NCBI GenBank assembly: GCA_021850325.1
Contig: JAJZMF010000003.1
Coordinates: 24,701 to 88,700 of the forward strand
From: Actinomycetes bacterium
Lineage (GTDB): Bacteria; Actinomycetota; Acidimicrobiia; Acidimicrobiales; Palsa-688
Length of the DNA: 64,000 nucleotides
Direction: 5' to 3'
Both the position numbers and the translations under genes were made by a program. Shown here piece by piece: positions 26,286-36,288 of this stretch. The notes under the pieces were generated by a model. The model was given only the letters and a program-made list of their open reading frames with translations. It had not been told where the DNA came from and ran no database searches. Each line of letters opens with the position of its first letter. The stretch's first letter is position 1.

Positions 26286-27460
26286 AGGGCACGGCAGGCC
26301 CGATCGCCCCGGTGGCCCTCAGCGCCACCGAGGTCATCGAACTGGTGCCCAAGGCCGAACTGCACGTTCACCTGCCCGGGTGCGTGAGGCCGGGCACTCT
26401 CGAGGAGCTGAGCCGACGGCACGGCGTCGGCCTGCCGCTGCCCGCTCACGAGCTCTACGGGAGGGTCAACTCGGCGCCTGCGCCCGACGAGGTGGACCGG
26501 GGGCCGTGGTTCCCCCTGTTGCGGGTCTACGAGCTCATATGCCGGTGCCTGCGCACGGCGGACGACTTCGCCCGGGTCGCCTACGAGGCCCTGGTGGACG
26601 CCCACCGCTCCAGCAACGTCGTGCACCAGGAGCTCTCCTTCAGCCCCACCGTGCACATGGCGGACGGGGTGCGCTACCGGGACATGGTGGACGGGCTGGT
26701 GGCCGGGCTGGAGGCGGCGCGCCGGGACCACGGCCTGAGCGGTGTGCTCATCGCGGCCGTCAACCGCGAGGACTCGCCGGCCGTGGCGCTGGACATGGTC
26801 GAGACGGTGGTCGCCCACCGGGTGGACGAGGTGGTCGGGATAGGGCTGGACTTCGACGAGCGCAAGGGCGCTCCGGAGCTCTTCGCCGAGGCGTTCGCGC
26901 TGGCGGGCCGTCACGGCCTGCACCGCACGGCCCACGCAGGCGAGCACGTACCCGGCCCCGCCGGAGCGGCGAACGTGAGGACCTGCGTCGAGCTGCTGGG
27001 CTGCGAGCGGGTGGACCACGGCTACTACGTGCTGGAGGGCCCGGAGGTCGTGCCCTGGGCCCGCGACAGGGGACTTGCCTTCGACGTGGCCTTCACCACC
27101 TCCAGGCGGGCACTGCGGCCCTGGAGGCTGGCGTCGGTGCGGGAGATGCTGCGCCAGGGCCTACGGGTCAACGTGAGCTCGGACGACCCTGCCCTCTTCC
27201 CGACCACCCTGGGCCGGGAGCTGGCCCTGGCCCGTGACGAGCTCGGCCTGGGGGCGGAGGAGATCTTCGCCCTGGTGACCAATGCCGTGGAGGCGTCGTT
27301 CCTGGGGCCCGACCAGAAGAAGTCCCTGCTGGCCCGGGCCGAACTGGTGGCCCGGGGCGACGGGAGCCCTCCGGGGCCGGGCGCCGGCAGGCCGGTCCCG
27401 GGAGAAGGCCCTGATGGCCCGACCGCGCCGGGCGGTGCCGGGTCAGGGCCACCACCTTGA
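26282..27460 (+). CDS. Adenosine deaminase-family protein
   Basis: A 392-residue metal-dependent deaminase. Zinc-site motifs are KAELHVHLPG near residues 23-32 (HxH), TAHAGE with the catalytic Glu, and SSDDPALF with the metal Asp; DHGYYV supplies a further His. The HxHL motif is followed by Pro-Gly instead of the Asp-Gly of true adenosine deaminase, where that Asp helps bind ribose, so the exact substrate is open. The last ~40 residues are Gly/Pro-rich. The GTG start overlaps the hydrolase stop (GTGA). Confidence 0.82.
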   Translation: MKGTAGPIAPVALSATEVIELVPKAELHVHLPGCVRPGTLEELSRRHGVGLPLPAHELYGRVNSAPAPDEVDRGPWFPLLRVYELICRCLRTADDFARVAYEALVDAHRSSNVVHQELSFSPTVHMADGVRYRDMVDGLVAGLEAARRDHGLSGVLIAAVNREDSPAVALDMVETVVAHRVDEVVGIGLDFDERKGAPELFAEAFALAGRHGLHRTAHAGEHVPGPAGAANVRTCVELLGCERVDHGYYVLEGPEVVPWARDRGLAFDVAFTTSRRALRPWRLASVREMLRQGLRVNVSSDDPALFPTTLGRELALARDELGLGAEEIFALVTNAVEASFLGPDQKKSLLARAELVARGDGSPPGPGAGRPVPGEGPDGPTAPGGAGSGPPP

Positions 27461-27488
27461 CCCGGCGCAAGGAAGGACAACAGGTCCC

Positions 27489-28469
27489 ATGGTGAAAAAA
27501 GTGATCCTGGACGTGGACACCGGCAGCGACGACGCGGTGGCGATAATGTTCGCCGCCCTGCACCCCGGAACGGAGCTGCTGGGCGTGACGACGGTCAACG
27601 GCAACGTCCCGCTGGTGAACACCACCGACAACTCGCTGCGGGTGCTGGACCACATAGGGGCGGGCGAGGTCGGGGTGCACGCCGGGTTGTCGCGCCCACT
27701 GGTGCGCCACGACTTCCCCGCCCCCAAGCGGTTCGTCCGCGACTCGGACCGCGACATGCACGGTACCGAGCTGCCGTTGCCCGCCCCCACCTCGCGGGCC
27801 CACCCGCTGGGAGCGGTGGAGTACATCGTCCAGACGGCCAGGGCGCTGCCCGGCGAGGTGACCCTGGTCCCAGTGGGGCCGCTGAGCAACATCGCGGCCG
27901 CTCTGGCGGTCGCTCCAGACCTGGTCGAGCTGGTGCCCGAGGTGGTGGTCATGGGCGGGGCGCACCAGTTCGGCAACGAGACCCCGGCGGCGGAGTTCAA
28001 CATCTGGGCGGACCCCGAGGCGGCCGACATGGTGCTCTCGGCCGGCTTCGCCAAGCTGACCCTGGTACCCCTGGACGCCACCCACCAGGCGCTGGTGTCA
28101 CTGGCGGATGTGGAGCGCCTCGCCGGGTTGGGGACGCCGGCCGGCGAGGCGGCGGCGAAGCTGGTCCAGAGACGGATCAGCGCCTATGCCGCCGCCGGAG
28201 CAACGGGCCGCGACGACGCGGCACCTGTCCACGACGCCCTGTGCACGGCCTACCTGGTCCGTCCCGAGGTCATAAGCACCAGGCCGGTGCACGTGACGGT
28301 GGAGACCAGGGGGGACCGGACGGTCGGCCGCACGGTCATGGACCTGCGCTCGGGGACGACTGCCGTGCCCAACTGTGACGTGGCCTTCGGGGCCGACGCC
28401 GCCCTGTTCAACCAGCTCCTCCTGGAGACCTTCGCCCACCGCAGGGGGCAGGCGGGCTCCGAGCCCTAG
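27489..28469 (+). CDS. Nucleoside hydrolase (third of three)
   Basis: A 326-residue hydrolase with DVDTGSDDA at 8-16, TPAAEFNIWADPEAA and an intact C-terminal APVHDALC, so all catalytic positions are present. It lies 28 bp after the deaminase gene behind aaggaagg. It is as different from the other two as they are from each other, which suggests old duplications with separate substrate ranges rather than recent copies. Confidence 0.9.
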   Translation: MVKKVILDVDTGSDDAVAIMFAALHPGTELLGVTTVNGNVPLVNTTDNSLRVLDHIGAGEVGVHAGLSRPLVRHDFPAPKRFVRDSDRDMHGTELPLPAPTSRAHPLGAVEYIVQTARALPGEVTLVPVGPLSNIAAALAVAPDLVELVPEVVVMGGAHQFGNETPAAEFNIWADPEAADMVLSAGFAKLTLVPLDATHQALVSLADVERLAGLGTPAGEAAAKLVQRRISAYAAAGATGRDDAAPVHDALCTAYLVRPEVISTRPVHVTVETRGDRTVGRTVMDLRSGTTAVPNCDVAFGADAALFNQLLLETFAHRRGQAGSEP

Positions 28470-28625
28470 GGCCGGGAGCTACTGCGCCGTCCGTGGCGCA
28501 CGACGCCAGGGCCGCTCGGGCCGGGGACCACGGTGGCGACCGCCGGTGCCCGGCCCCTACCATGCAGCCGTCAGATGTAGCAGCTCGTACCAAGGAGCAC
28601 GGCCCTGCGTATCGAAGGCATCTCG

Positions 28626-29798
28626 GTGTGGGACGGCCGGCGCCACCTGGGGCCGTGCACCGTCGAGTGGGACGGTGCGGTGCTCACCGCCCTCACCCCG
28701 GTGGCGGAGGACCGTCACCCCGGGCTGTGCGTCGTCCCCGGCCTGGTCGACACCCACGTGCACCTGGTGGGCCACGCCGGCCCCGGCCAGGCCGACTTCG
28801 CCACGTGGCCGCTGACCACCACTGCGTCCGAACAGGTGCTGCACGGGTTGGCCCATGCCTACCAGGCAGTGCGCCAGGGCGTGACCACCATGCGCGACAT
28901 GGCGGCCGGCGAGGCCCAGATCGCCCTGCGCCGGGCTTTTGACCAGGGGTTGCTGGACGGCCCCCGCCTGGTCGTGCACTGCGTGGTGGGCATGACCGGT
29001 GGCCACGTCGACCTGTTCACCCCCCCGGCCGTGGGGGCACGCCCGCCCACGGCGGACGGCGAGGACGAGTGCCGGCGCCTCGTGCGCACCTGGGCCCGGG
29101 CCGGCACCGACGGCATCAAGATCACGACCAGCGGCGGGGTGCTCTCCATGGGCGACCGCAGCGAATGGCGCAACTACACCAGGGCCGAAGTCCGGGCCAT
29201 CGTGGACGAGGCGCACGCCCTGGGCCTGCCGGTGGCGGCGCACGCCCACACCGAGGCCGGTGTGCAGGTTGCCCTGGAGGAGGGGGTGGACTCCATCGAG
29301 CACGGGACGCTGATGACCGAGGAGCAGGCCAGACGGGCCGCGGCGCAGGGCACCACGGTCGCCCCCACCCTGCTCATCAACGAGGTCATCGCCAACGGCG
29401 CCGTCCCCGTGCCCGATGAGGCCAGGGCCAAGGCGGCCCGGCTCGTCGCCCTGCGGGACGAAAGGCTGCGCCGGGCGGTCGAGGTGGGTGCCGAGTTCGT
29501 GCTCGGCACGGACGCCAACGGCCACCATGTGGCCTTCGGGGACCAGATGGCCGAGGTGCGCCGGATGGACGAGGTGCTCCACCTGGGGCCGGAGCGCGCC
29601 CTGCGGGCCGCCACGTCGCGGGCCGCCGCCGTGGTCGGGCTGGGCGACGTGGTGGGCACCCTGGCCCCCGCCTTCGGGGCCGACCTGCTGGTCATGCGGG
29701 GCCGCCCTTGGGAGGACATCGCCCACCTGGCCACGGACCGGCTGGTGGCCGTGGTCTCCCGGGGCCGCTTGGCGGCCGGGGAGCTGCCGCAGCCCTGA
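28626..29798 (+). CDS. Amidohydrolase-superfamily metal hydrolase
   Basis: A 390-residue binuclear or mononuclear metal hydrolase of the imidazolonepropionase/prolidase-like group. Metal ligands appear in DTHVHLVGH, the carbamylated-Lys candidate in GIKITTSGGV, and further ligands in AAHAHTEAG, SIEHGT and GTDANG. The GTG at 28626 is the first standard start. A CTG at 28605 lies seven bases after a perfect AAGGAG and would add LRIEGIS, the usual family N-terminus, so it may be the true start. Last gene of the nucleoside cluster; a role on a base or hydantoin-like ring is inference. Confidence 0.75.
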   Translation: MWDGRRHLGPCTVEWDGAVLTALTPVAEDRHPGLCVVPGLVDTHVHLVGHAGPGQADFATWPLTTTASEQVLHGLAHAYQAVRQGVTTMRDMAAGEAQIALRRAFDQGLLDGPRLVVHCVVGMTGGHVDLFTPPAVGARPPTADGEDECRRLVRTWARAGTDGIKITTSGGVLSMGDRSEWRNYTRAEVRAIVDEAHALGLPVAAHAHTEAGVQVALEEGVDSIEHGTLMTEEQARRAAAQGTTVAPTLLINEVIANGAVPVPDEARAKAARLVALRDERLRRAVEVGAEFVLGTDANGHHVAFGDQMAEVRRMDEVLHLGPERALRAATSRAAAVVGLGDVVGTLAPAFGADLLVMRGRPWEDIAHLATDRLVAVVSRGRLAAGELPQP

Positions 29799-29820
29799 GC
29801 GCCCCGGCCGGCAGCCCGGT

Positions 29821-30474
29821 TCAGAGCGTGCCGAAGAGCCGGTCCCCGAAGTCGCCCAGGCCGGGCACGATGTAGGCGTGGCTGTCGAGGCCCTCGTCCA
29901 CCGAGGCCGTCACCACCCGCACCGAGGGGTGCTGTTCGTGGAGCTTGGCGATGCCCTCGGGCGCCGACACCACCGATAGCAGGGTTATGTCGTCCGCCCC
30001 CGCCTGTTCGAGGGACCGGCAGGCGGCGGACGCCGAGGCGCCGGTCGCCAGCATGGGGTCCAGCAGGAGCACGGCCCGGTCCTCCAGGGGAGGGAGCTTG
30101 GAGTAGTAGAGCGAGGGCTCGAAGGTGGCGTGGTCCCTCTCCAGGCCCACGTAGCCCACCGTGACCTCGGGGAAGAGCTCGGTCACGGCTTCCAGCATCC
30201 CCAGTCCTGCCCGCAGCACGGGGACGGCCACCAGGGGCTTGGCCAGGTGCACGCCGCGGGTGACGGTGAGGGGGGTGCGCACCTCGGTCTGCGCGGTGGG
30301 CACCGACCGGGTGGCCTCCATGCACAGCAGCAGGGCCAGCCGCTTGGCCAGCAGCCGGAACAGCGGCGGCGGCGTCGAGGCGTCGCGCAGCGAGGTGAGC
30401 AGCGATGCGGCCAGGGGATGGTCGAGGACCTGCGTGGTCCCGGTGGGACGTACGGCCGGGGACCGGGTGTTCAC
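29821..30474 (-). CDS. upp: Uracil phosphoribosyltransferase
   Basis: A 217-residue enzyme making UMP from uracil and PRPP. The PRPP-binding loop is LLLDPMLATGASASAA, VPVLRAGLGM and GYVGLERDH are conserved, and the C-terminal GLGDFGDRLFGT contacts uracil. The GTG start gives the normal family length (about 208-217). It is convergent with the nucleoside cluster, 22 bp from its last gene, and can use the uracil released by PsuG and the hydrolases. Confidence 0.93.
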   Translation of the reverse strand: MNTRSPAVRPTGTTQVLDHPLAASLLTSLRDASTPPPLFRLLAKRLALLLCMEATRSVPTAQTEVRTPLTVTRGVHLAKPLVAVPVLRAGLGMLEAVTELFPEVTVGYVGLERDHATFEPSLYYSKLPPLEDRAVLLLDPMLATGASASAACRSLEQAGADDITLLSVVSAPEGIAKLHEQHPSVRVVTASVDEGLDSHAYIVPGLGDFGDRLFGTL

Positions 30475-30677
30475 GGCCGCGCCGCCTTTGCGCTCAAGCG
30501 GGGCGCCGGCTGAGCGCGCCGGGCGTGGGGCGGGCATGCCAGGTGTGTCGTCTCGGCGCTCATCGGGCACAAATCTAGGCCTGCCCGGGCCCCCTCGGCC
30601 CGTCCGATGGGAGGGCACCCTCGAGGGTCGGCGTCCCGGCCCGGGAGCGGAAGGCGGGCCCGCCCGGGGACGGCCGC
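30475..30677. other. Intergenic region between upp and the small membrane protein
   Basis: 203 bp with no gene seen. It holds two short perfect palindromes, CCCTCGAGGG (30618-30627) and GGCGGGCCCGCC (30653-30664). The second lies 14 bp past the stop of the leftward membrane-protein gene and could act as its terminator. On the minus strand TAGATT near 30570 could be the upp -10 box. Confidence 0.35.
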
Positions 30678-30995
30678 TCAGTGCCGGCGCCGGGCATGCA
30701 CCACGGAAGCGGCGAGCAGGACCACGACCAGGGACGGGAACGCCCCGATGGCGACGGCGTTGAGCGACGCCGCCCTCTCCAGCAGCCAGAGGACGCCGAT
30801 GAGGGCAAGGACGCCGAGGAAGAACTCGGGCGTGTCGCTCACCAGGAAGTCCCACCAGAAGGCCCCGAAGGCCCGGGTTGCCCGCCAGGCCAGGTTGGGC
30901 CGGGCACGTGGGTCGCGGGCGACGGAGACCTCCCGTGCGGTCGTGGTGCCCGGCCCCTGCGAGCTGAGCTCTGTGGTACCGGACGGCTCAGGCAC
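30678..30995 (-). CDS. Small membrane protein, unknown function
   Basis: A 105-residue protein with two hydrophobic segments (about 52-72 and 78-98) and an Arg-rich C-terminus. It starts at a GTG and overlaps the end of the FTR1-like gene by eight bases, so it is the last gene of that leftward operon. No family was recognised; the overlap suggests it works with the neighbouring membrane protein. Confidence 0.65.
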   Translation of the reverse strand: MPEPSGTTELSSQGPGTTTAREVSVARDPRARPNLAWRATRAFGAFWWDFLVSDTPEFFLGVLALIGVLWLLERAASLNAVAIGAFPSLVVVLLAASVVHARRRH

Positions 30996-31758
30996 CTACC
31001 GGCTCCCCGGTGACCGAAGTGCGGGCGCCGGGCCGGGCCAACTGCACCATGCCCCAGGTCAGGACGGCGTAGATGCCCACGAGCGCGGGTATGGCCAGGT
31101 CCGCCCCGGGCCAGTGCACGCCCATCCCCTCACCGGTCCAGAAGGTGCCGAAGGACACCAGCATCAGGCCGACGACGGTCTTCATGGCGTTCTCGGGCAC
31201 GTTCGTGAGGTGCCTGGCCACCACCAGGCCCACCATGGCGACGACCAGCACGGCCGCCCCGGCGGCGGCGCTGGCCAGGCCCAGTTGGTGGTCCCCGCCG
31301 CCCAGGCCGAGCACGATGATCGCGACCTCCAGGCCCTCGAGGAAGGTCCCTTTGAAGGCCACCACGAAGCCCTGGGAGTCCCGCCCGCCCCGGCTGGCGG
31401 CACCGCCGGCACCCGAGAGGGCGTCGACCTGCTTACGGTAGATGACCTCCTCGTCGTGCTTGGCCTTCAGGCCGACGGCCCGCAGCACGGCCTTGCGGAG
31501 CCACTGGAGGCCGAACACGAGCAGCATGGCTCCCACCACCGCCCTCAGTACGTCGATGGGCACCAGGTAGACGAGGGCCGGGCCGAGGGCGCCGATGATC
31601 ACCACCAGGATCCCCAGGGCGACGGCGGTGCCCTCCAGGGCGGAGCGCCAGCCCCGCGAGACGCCGGCGGCCACGATGATGGTGAGCGCCTCCACGGCCT
31701 CCACCAGGCTGCCGAGGAAGACGGCCACCATGAGGGTCACTGCGCTCGAGGTGTGCAT
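30988..31758 (-). CDS. FTR1/COG4280-like membrane protein
   Basis: A 256-residue polytopic protein with about six or seven membrane segments and two related acidic helices, SLVEAVEALTIIV near the N-terminus and FLEGLEVAIIVLGLG in the middle. These Glu-x-x-Glu type helices resemble the REGLE motif of FTR1 iron permeases. Metal transport is therefore plausible, supported by the Fe-type ABC importer directly upstream. No iron-oxidase partner is visible. The ATG has GGGAG upstream. Confidence 0.6.
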   Translation of the reverse strand: MHTSSAVTLMVAVFLGSLVEAVEALTIIVAAGVSRGWRSALEGTAVALGILVVIIGALGPALVYLVPIDVLRAVVGAMLLVFGLQWLRKAVLRAVGLKAKHDEEVIYRKQVDALSGAGGAASRGGRDSQGFVVAFKGTFLEGLEVAIIVLGLGGGDHQLGLASAAAGAAVLVVAMVGLVVARHLTNVPENAMKTVVGLMLVSFGTFWTGEGMGVHWPGADLAIPALVGIYAVLTWGMVQLARPGARTSVTGEPVGA

Positions 31759-31849
31759 TGCGGGCTCCCAACTGTTGTTCTTCGGACATTCTGCCAGCAG
31801 CAAAGGCGTAACCCGTCCCGGACGGGTACTGCGACGGACGTCTCCCGCT

Positions 31850-33038
<1,189 letters not shown>

Positions 33039-33046
<8 letters not shown>

Positions 33047-34850
33047 TTCTGCGGGCTCCTCCTATGTGCTGCCAGCCCTTGGGGGCCAGGAGACGGAAAG
33101 CTCCCAGTACCACGCCGATCACCACGAACACGGCGAGGACCGCTATGACGATCATGGCTGTACCGATGTCGTAGTGGTAGTTGCCCAGGTAGTTGTTGAT
33201 GGCGACCGACACGGGCTCCTCCCCGGGAGGGTAGAGAAGCTGGGATATCGGCAGTTCGAAAAAGGTCTTGGCGAAGGTGAGCAGCCAGGCGAAGACCAGC
33301 ACCTTGGACACCAGGGGTACGTAGGCCGAGCGCCAGGCACTGAGGGCGCGTGCCCCGTGCACGCGTGCCGCTTCGAGCAGCGAGCCATGGACCTGTGCCA
33401 CCGGCCCCATCATGAGCCGGGACTGGGTGGGTAGCGAGGTGGCCAGGTAGCCCATCACCAGCAGGGGCAGGGTCTCGTAGAGGTCGAGGCCGAAGCGGGA
33501 GGCGATGGGGAGGTTGAAGGCGAATATGTAGCCGGCACCGAGGACGATGCCGGGCAGTGCGATCGACCCCAGGAGGAAGAGGTCGCCGACCCTGGTGAGA
33601 CGCCCGGGCCGCCGGGCGGCCAGGAGGCGGGCGACGGCCAGGCCGAGTACGGCGGTCACGGTCGCCGTTATGGCTGCCATCTCCGTTGACAGCATGACCG
33701 GTGACAGCAGCGTGGTGGCGCCCTCCATGGTGGCATGACCGATCTGCTGGGAGCCGCTGAAGACCTCACGGTAGGCGTACAGGGAGATGGACTGGGGGGC
33801 CACGGGCGAGCCCAGGTTGCGCACGAAGCTGCCGACGATGGCCCCCAGGGTGGGCGCGCCGAGCGCCAGGAGGAAGTACAGGCCGATCACCGATGTGAGC
33901 GCCCACCTGGCGCGCGCCCGCAGGCGCAGCCGGGTGGCGGAGCGGGTGCGGCCGTTGAGGATGGCGTAGGACCGGCCCCTGGTCACCCGGGCCTGGAGGG
34001 CGAGCGGCACGGCGGCCGACAGCAGCAGCATCCACGAAAGCACCGACGCCACGCCGAACTGCGCCGGCATGCTGTCTATGGCCTGGTAGATCCGGTAGGT
34101 GGCCATGGGGAAGTTCGACTGGAAGGCCAGGGTGGACGACACCCCGAAGTCGCTCATGGTCTCGGCGAAGACGATGGCGATGGTGGCCAGGACGGCAGGC
34201 GCGAGCATGGGCACCACGACACGCAGGGTGGCCAGGCGCCCTCCGCCGTGCACGCGTGCCGCTTCCTCGAACTGGCTGCCCAGGCCGGCCAGGGCCGGGG
34301 CGATGGCCAGGTAGGCAAAGGGGGCGTTGGTGAGCGAAAGGACGTAGACCACGCCTGCCGGGCCGAAGAAGAGGTGATAGGCCCAGAGCGACGGGACACC
34401 CATCTGGTAGAGCACCCCATGGGGCTCGAGGAGGAACTGCCAGCCCTCGGCCATGAGGTAGGTGGGCACGAGCAGCAGGCCCCACATGAGGGCCGGCCAG
34501 AGGCGCCGGCCGGCCACGTTGGTACGTGCCACCACCCAGGCCAGGCCACCTCCCACCACGAGGTCGATGGCGCACACGGCCACGCTGACCCAGAGGGAGT
34601 TGAACAGTCCCCGGAAGACGCTCCCGCTGAAGGCCTGCGTGAGGTTCGAGAACGTGAACCAGGCAGTGCCCTGGCCGAAGAGCCGGGGCATGAAGCCGAG
34701 CAGGAGGAACGCCCCTACCGGGACCAGGACCAGGAAGCCCAGCACGGCCCAGACGACGGTGGGCCCTCCTGAACGACGGAGCAGGCCGGCGAGCGAGGCC
34801 GTACGTCCGGGCGTTCTGCGTACCACGGCGGGCACAGGGACTGATGTCAT
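33039..34850 (-). CDS. ABC importer permease, fused double unit (FbpB-like)
   Basis: A 603-residue membrane protein with about 12 hydrophobic segments arranged as two homologous permease halves. Each half has an EAA-type loop, FEEAARVHGGGRLATLRVV in the first and LLEAARVHGARALSAWRS in the second. This fused form is typical for ferric iron (FbpB) and phosphonate importers. The ATPase gene overlaps its 3' end. The binding-protein gene lies 149 bp upstream, separated by a strong hairpin. Confidence 0.88.
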
Positions 34851-34928
34851 CGGTGGGCTGGCTCCGGTGTCGGGATCGGTGCAAGGGCCGGGGTCGGTCG
34901 GCTCCCCGGCTCGCAGGGGGGCTTACAG

Positions 34929-34965
34929 GCCGAAAGGCCAGCCCCCGCGGAGCTGGCCTTCCGGC
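34929..34965 (-). terminator. Stem-loop between binding-protein and permease genes
   Basis: A 14-bp inverted repeat (34929-34942 with 34952-34965, one G-U pair) around a nine-base loop lies 34 bases after the binding-protein stop. It probably acts as a partial terminator or 3' stabiliser, giving more binding protein than transporter. No U-run follows. Confidence 0.55.
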
Positions 34966-34998
34966 TCGTGGCAGCAGGCACGTGGCCTGCGGGCGCGC

Positions 34999-36081
34999 TC
35001 AGAGGATGGTGTTGGTGAACCAGGTGTTGACAGTGTTCTCGCGCGACCCCCACAGGTAGGGGTCGATGGTCTGGGCCGGGACCTTGGACAACGGCGGCAG
35101 GGCCTTGAGGGGGCTGACGCCCTTGATGACGGGCCAGTAGAGCGAGTCACCCGTAGGGTCGCCCGACTGCATGACCTTTTGCCCGGCGGCGGACAGCACA
35201 AAGGAGGCGAACTTCTCGGCCTCGACCTGCTCGGCCTTGGGGGCCTTGGCGTCGATGCCGATGGCGGAGGGCAGGCTGGTCACCGGGTTGATGAACTCGA
35301 CCTTGATGCCGGGGACCTTGAGGCTGGCACCGATGCCGGCCGAGCTCTGGATGAGGGCGACCTTGATGAGGCCGGCCTCCAGGGCGGACAGGGTGTCGCC
35401 ATTTGTCAGGTAGACGTGCATGCCGTTGTTGTTGAGGCCCTGGTAGTAGGCCTCACCCTGGCTGACGCCGCCCAGGTACTGCATCATCCCGGCCACGAAG
35501 GGGTAGGTGGGGCCGGACACGGCGGGGTCGTTCATGCCCACCTGGCCGTTCCACTGGGAGCCGAGGAGCTGCTTCCAGGTGGTCGGGGGGTGCTTGACGG
35601 TCTTGGTGTCGTAGACCAGGGTGCCGGCCATGGTCAGGCCGGTCGGGACGTAGCTCTTGTCCTTGGGGACCTGGGCGGCACCGAGCGAGTTCCAGCTGAC
35701 CGAGGGCTCGAAGCCGCGCAGGAGCATGTGCTGCTGGTCGAGCGAGGCGAAGGCGGTGGCGCCGTCGACCCACAGCAGGCCCCATTTGGGGTTGTTCTTC
35801 TCGGCCTGGATCTTCTCCAGGAGAGGCCCGGTGCTGTCGTCGTCCAGGGTGACCGGGATGCCCGTGGCCTGGGTGAAGGCCTTGACCTCGGCCGAGTCGT
35901 ACCCCTGGGCGGAATAGACGACCAGGGTCGGCTGGGAGCTGGTGGACGGCGCAGCGGCTGCCGTTGCAGCCGTGGCGCCCACGGAGGCGACGGCCAGGGC
36001 GGCAGCGGCCAGGGCGGTCGCGGCGGTCCGCCGGGGGCGACCGCCGGGTACGGCTTCGGGGTTGCACTTCGTGGCTTGCAT
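34999..36081 (-). CDS. ABC importer substrate-binding protein (Fe/phosphonate type)
   Basis: A 360-residue secreted binding protein. An Ala-rich Sec signal peptide ends around TAAAAPS, without a lipobox. The mature part begins PTLVVYSAQGYDSAEVKAF and contains VPTGLTMAGTLVYDTKTV and PPTTWKQLL, typical of FbpA/AfuA/PhnS-like proteins. The ATG at 36081 has a TAACTT -10 box seven bases upstream. The ligand is uncertain: the FTR1-like gene downstream favours iron, but the two-Tyr iron site was not clearly seen. Confidence 0.82.
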   Translation of the reverse strand: MQATKCNPEAVPGGRPRRTAATALAAAALAVASVGATAATAAAAPSTSSQPTLVVYSAQGYDSAEVKAFTQATGIPVTLDDDSTGPLLEKIQAEKNNPKWGLLWVDGATAFASLDQQHMLLRGFEPSVSWNSLGAAQVPKDKSYVPTGLTMAGTLVYDTKTVKHPPTTWKQLLGSQWNGQVGMNDPAVSGPTYPFVAGMMQYLGGVSQGEAYYQGLNNNGMHVYLTNGDTLSALEAGLIKVALIQSSAGIGASLKVPGIKVEFINPVTSLPSAIGIDAKAPKAEQVEAEKFASFVLSAAGQKVMQSGDPTGDSLYWPVIKGVSPLKALPPLSKVPAQTIDPYLWGSRENTVNTWFTNTIL

Positions 36082-36088
36082 GGGGGCG

Positions 36089-36094
36089 AAGTTA
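36089..36094 (-). promoter_or_regulatory. -10 box (TAACTT) of the ABC importer operon
   Basis: On the minus strand TAACTT precedes the ATG at 36081 by seven bases, so the operon's first message would be leaderless. Confidence 0.45.
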
Positions 36095-36274
36095 AGGCCC
36101 GGTCTTGAACGAGCGGTTACCGGAAGGCTGCGCCCCGGTGGCGGAGCGATTAATTCGGCCCTACGCCGGCGGACGGGGAGCTCGCCGGTGCTCCCTGCGG
36201 GCACCGGGCGACCGAGGGTGGTGCAGGAGGGCCCGTCCCGCCGGGGGCTAGTGGAGCCGGGAGCCGTAGGCCGT

Positions 36275-36280
36275 TAGCTT
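36275..36280 (+). promoter_or_regulatory. -10 box (TAGCTT) of the FGGY kinase gene
   Basis: TAGCTT lies eight bases before the ATG at 36289, close to leaderless spacing. Confidence 0.45.
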
Positions 36281-36288
36281 GGGCCGTC

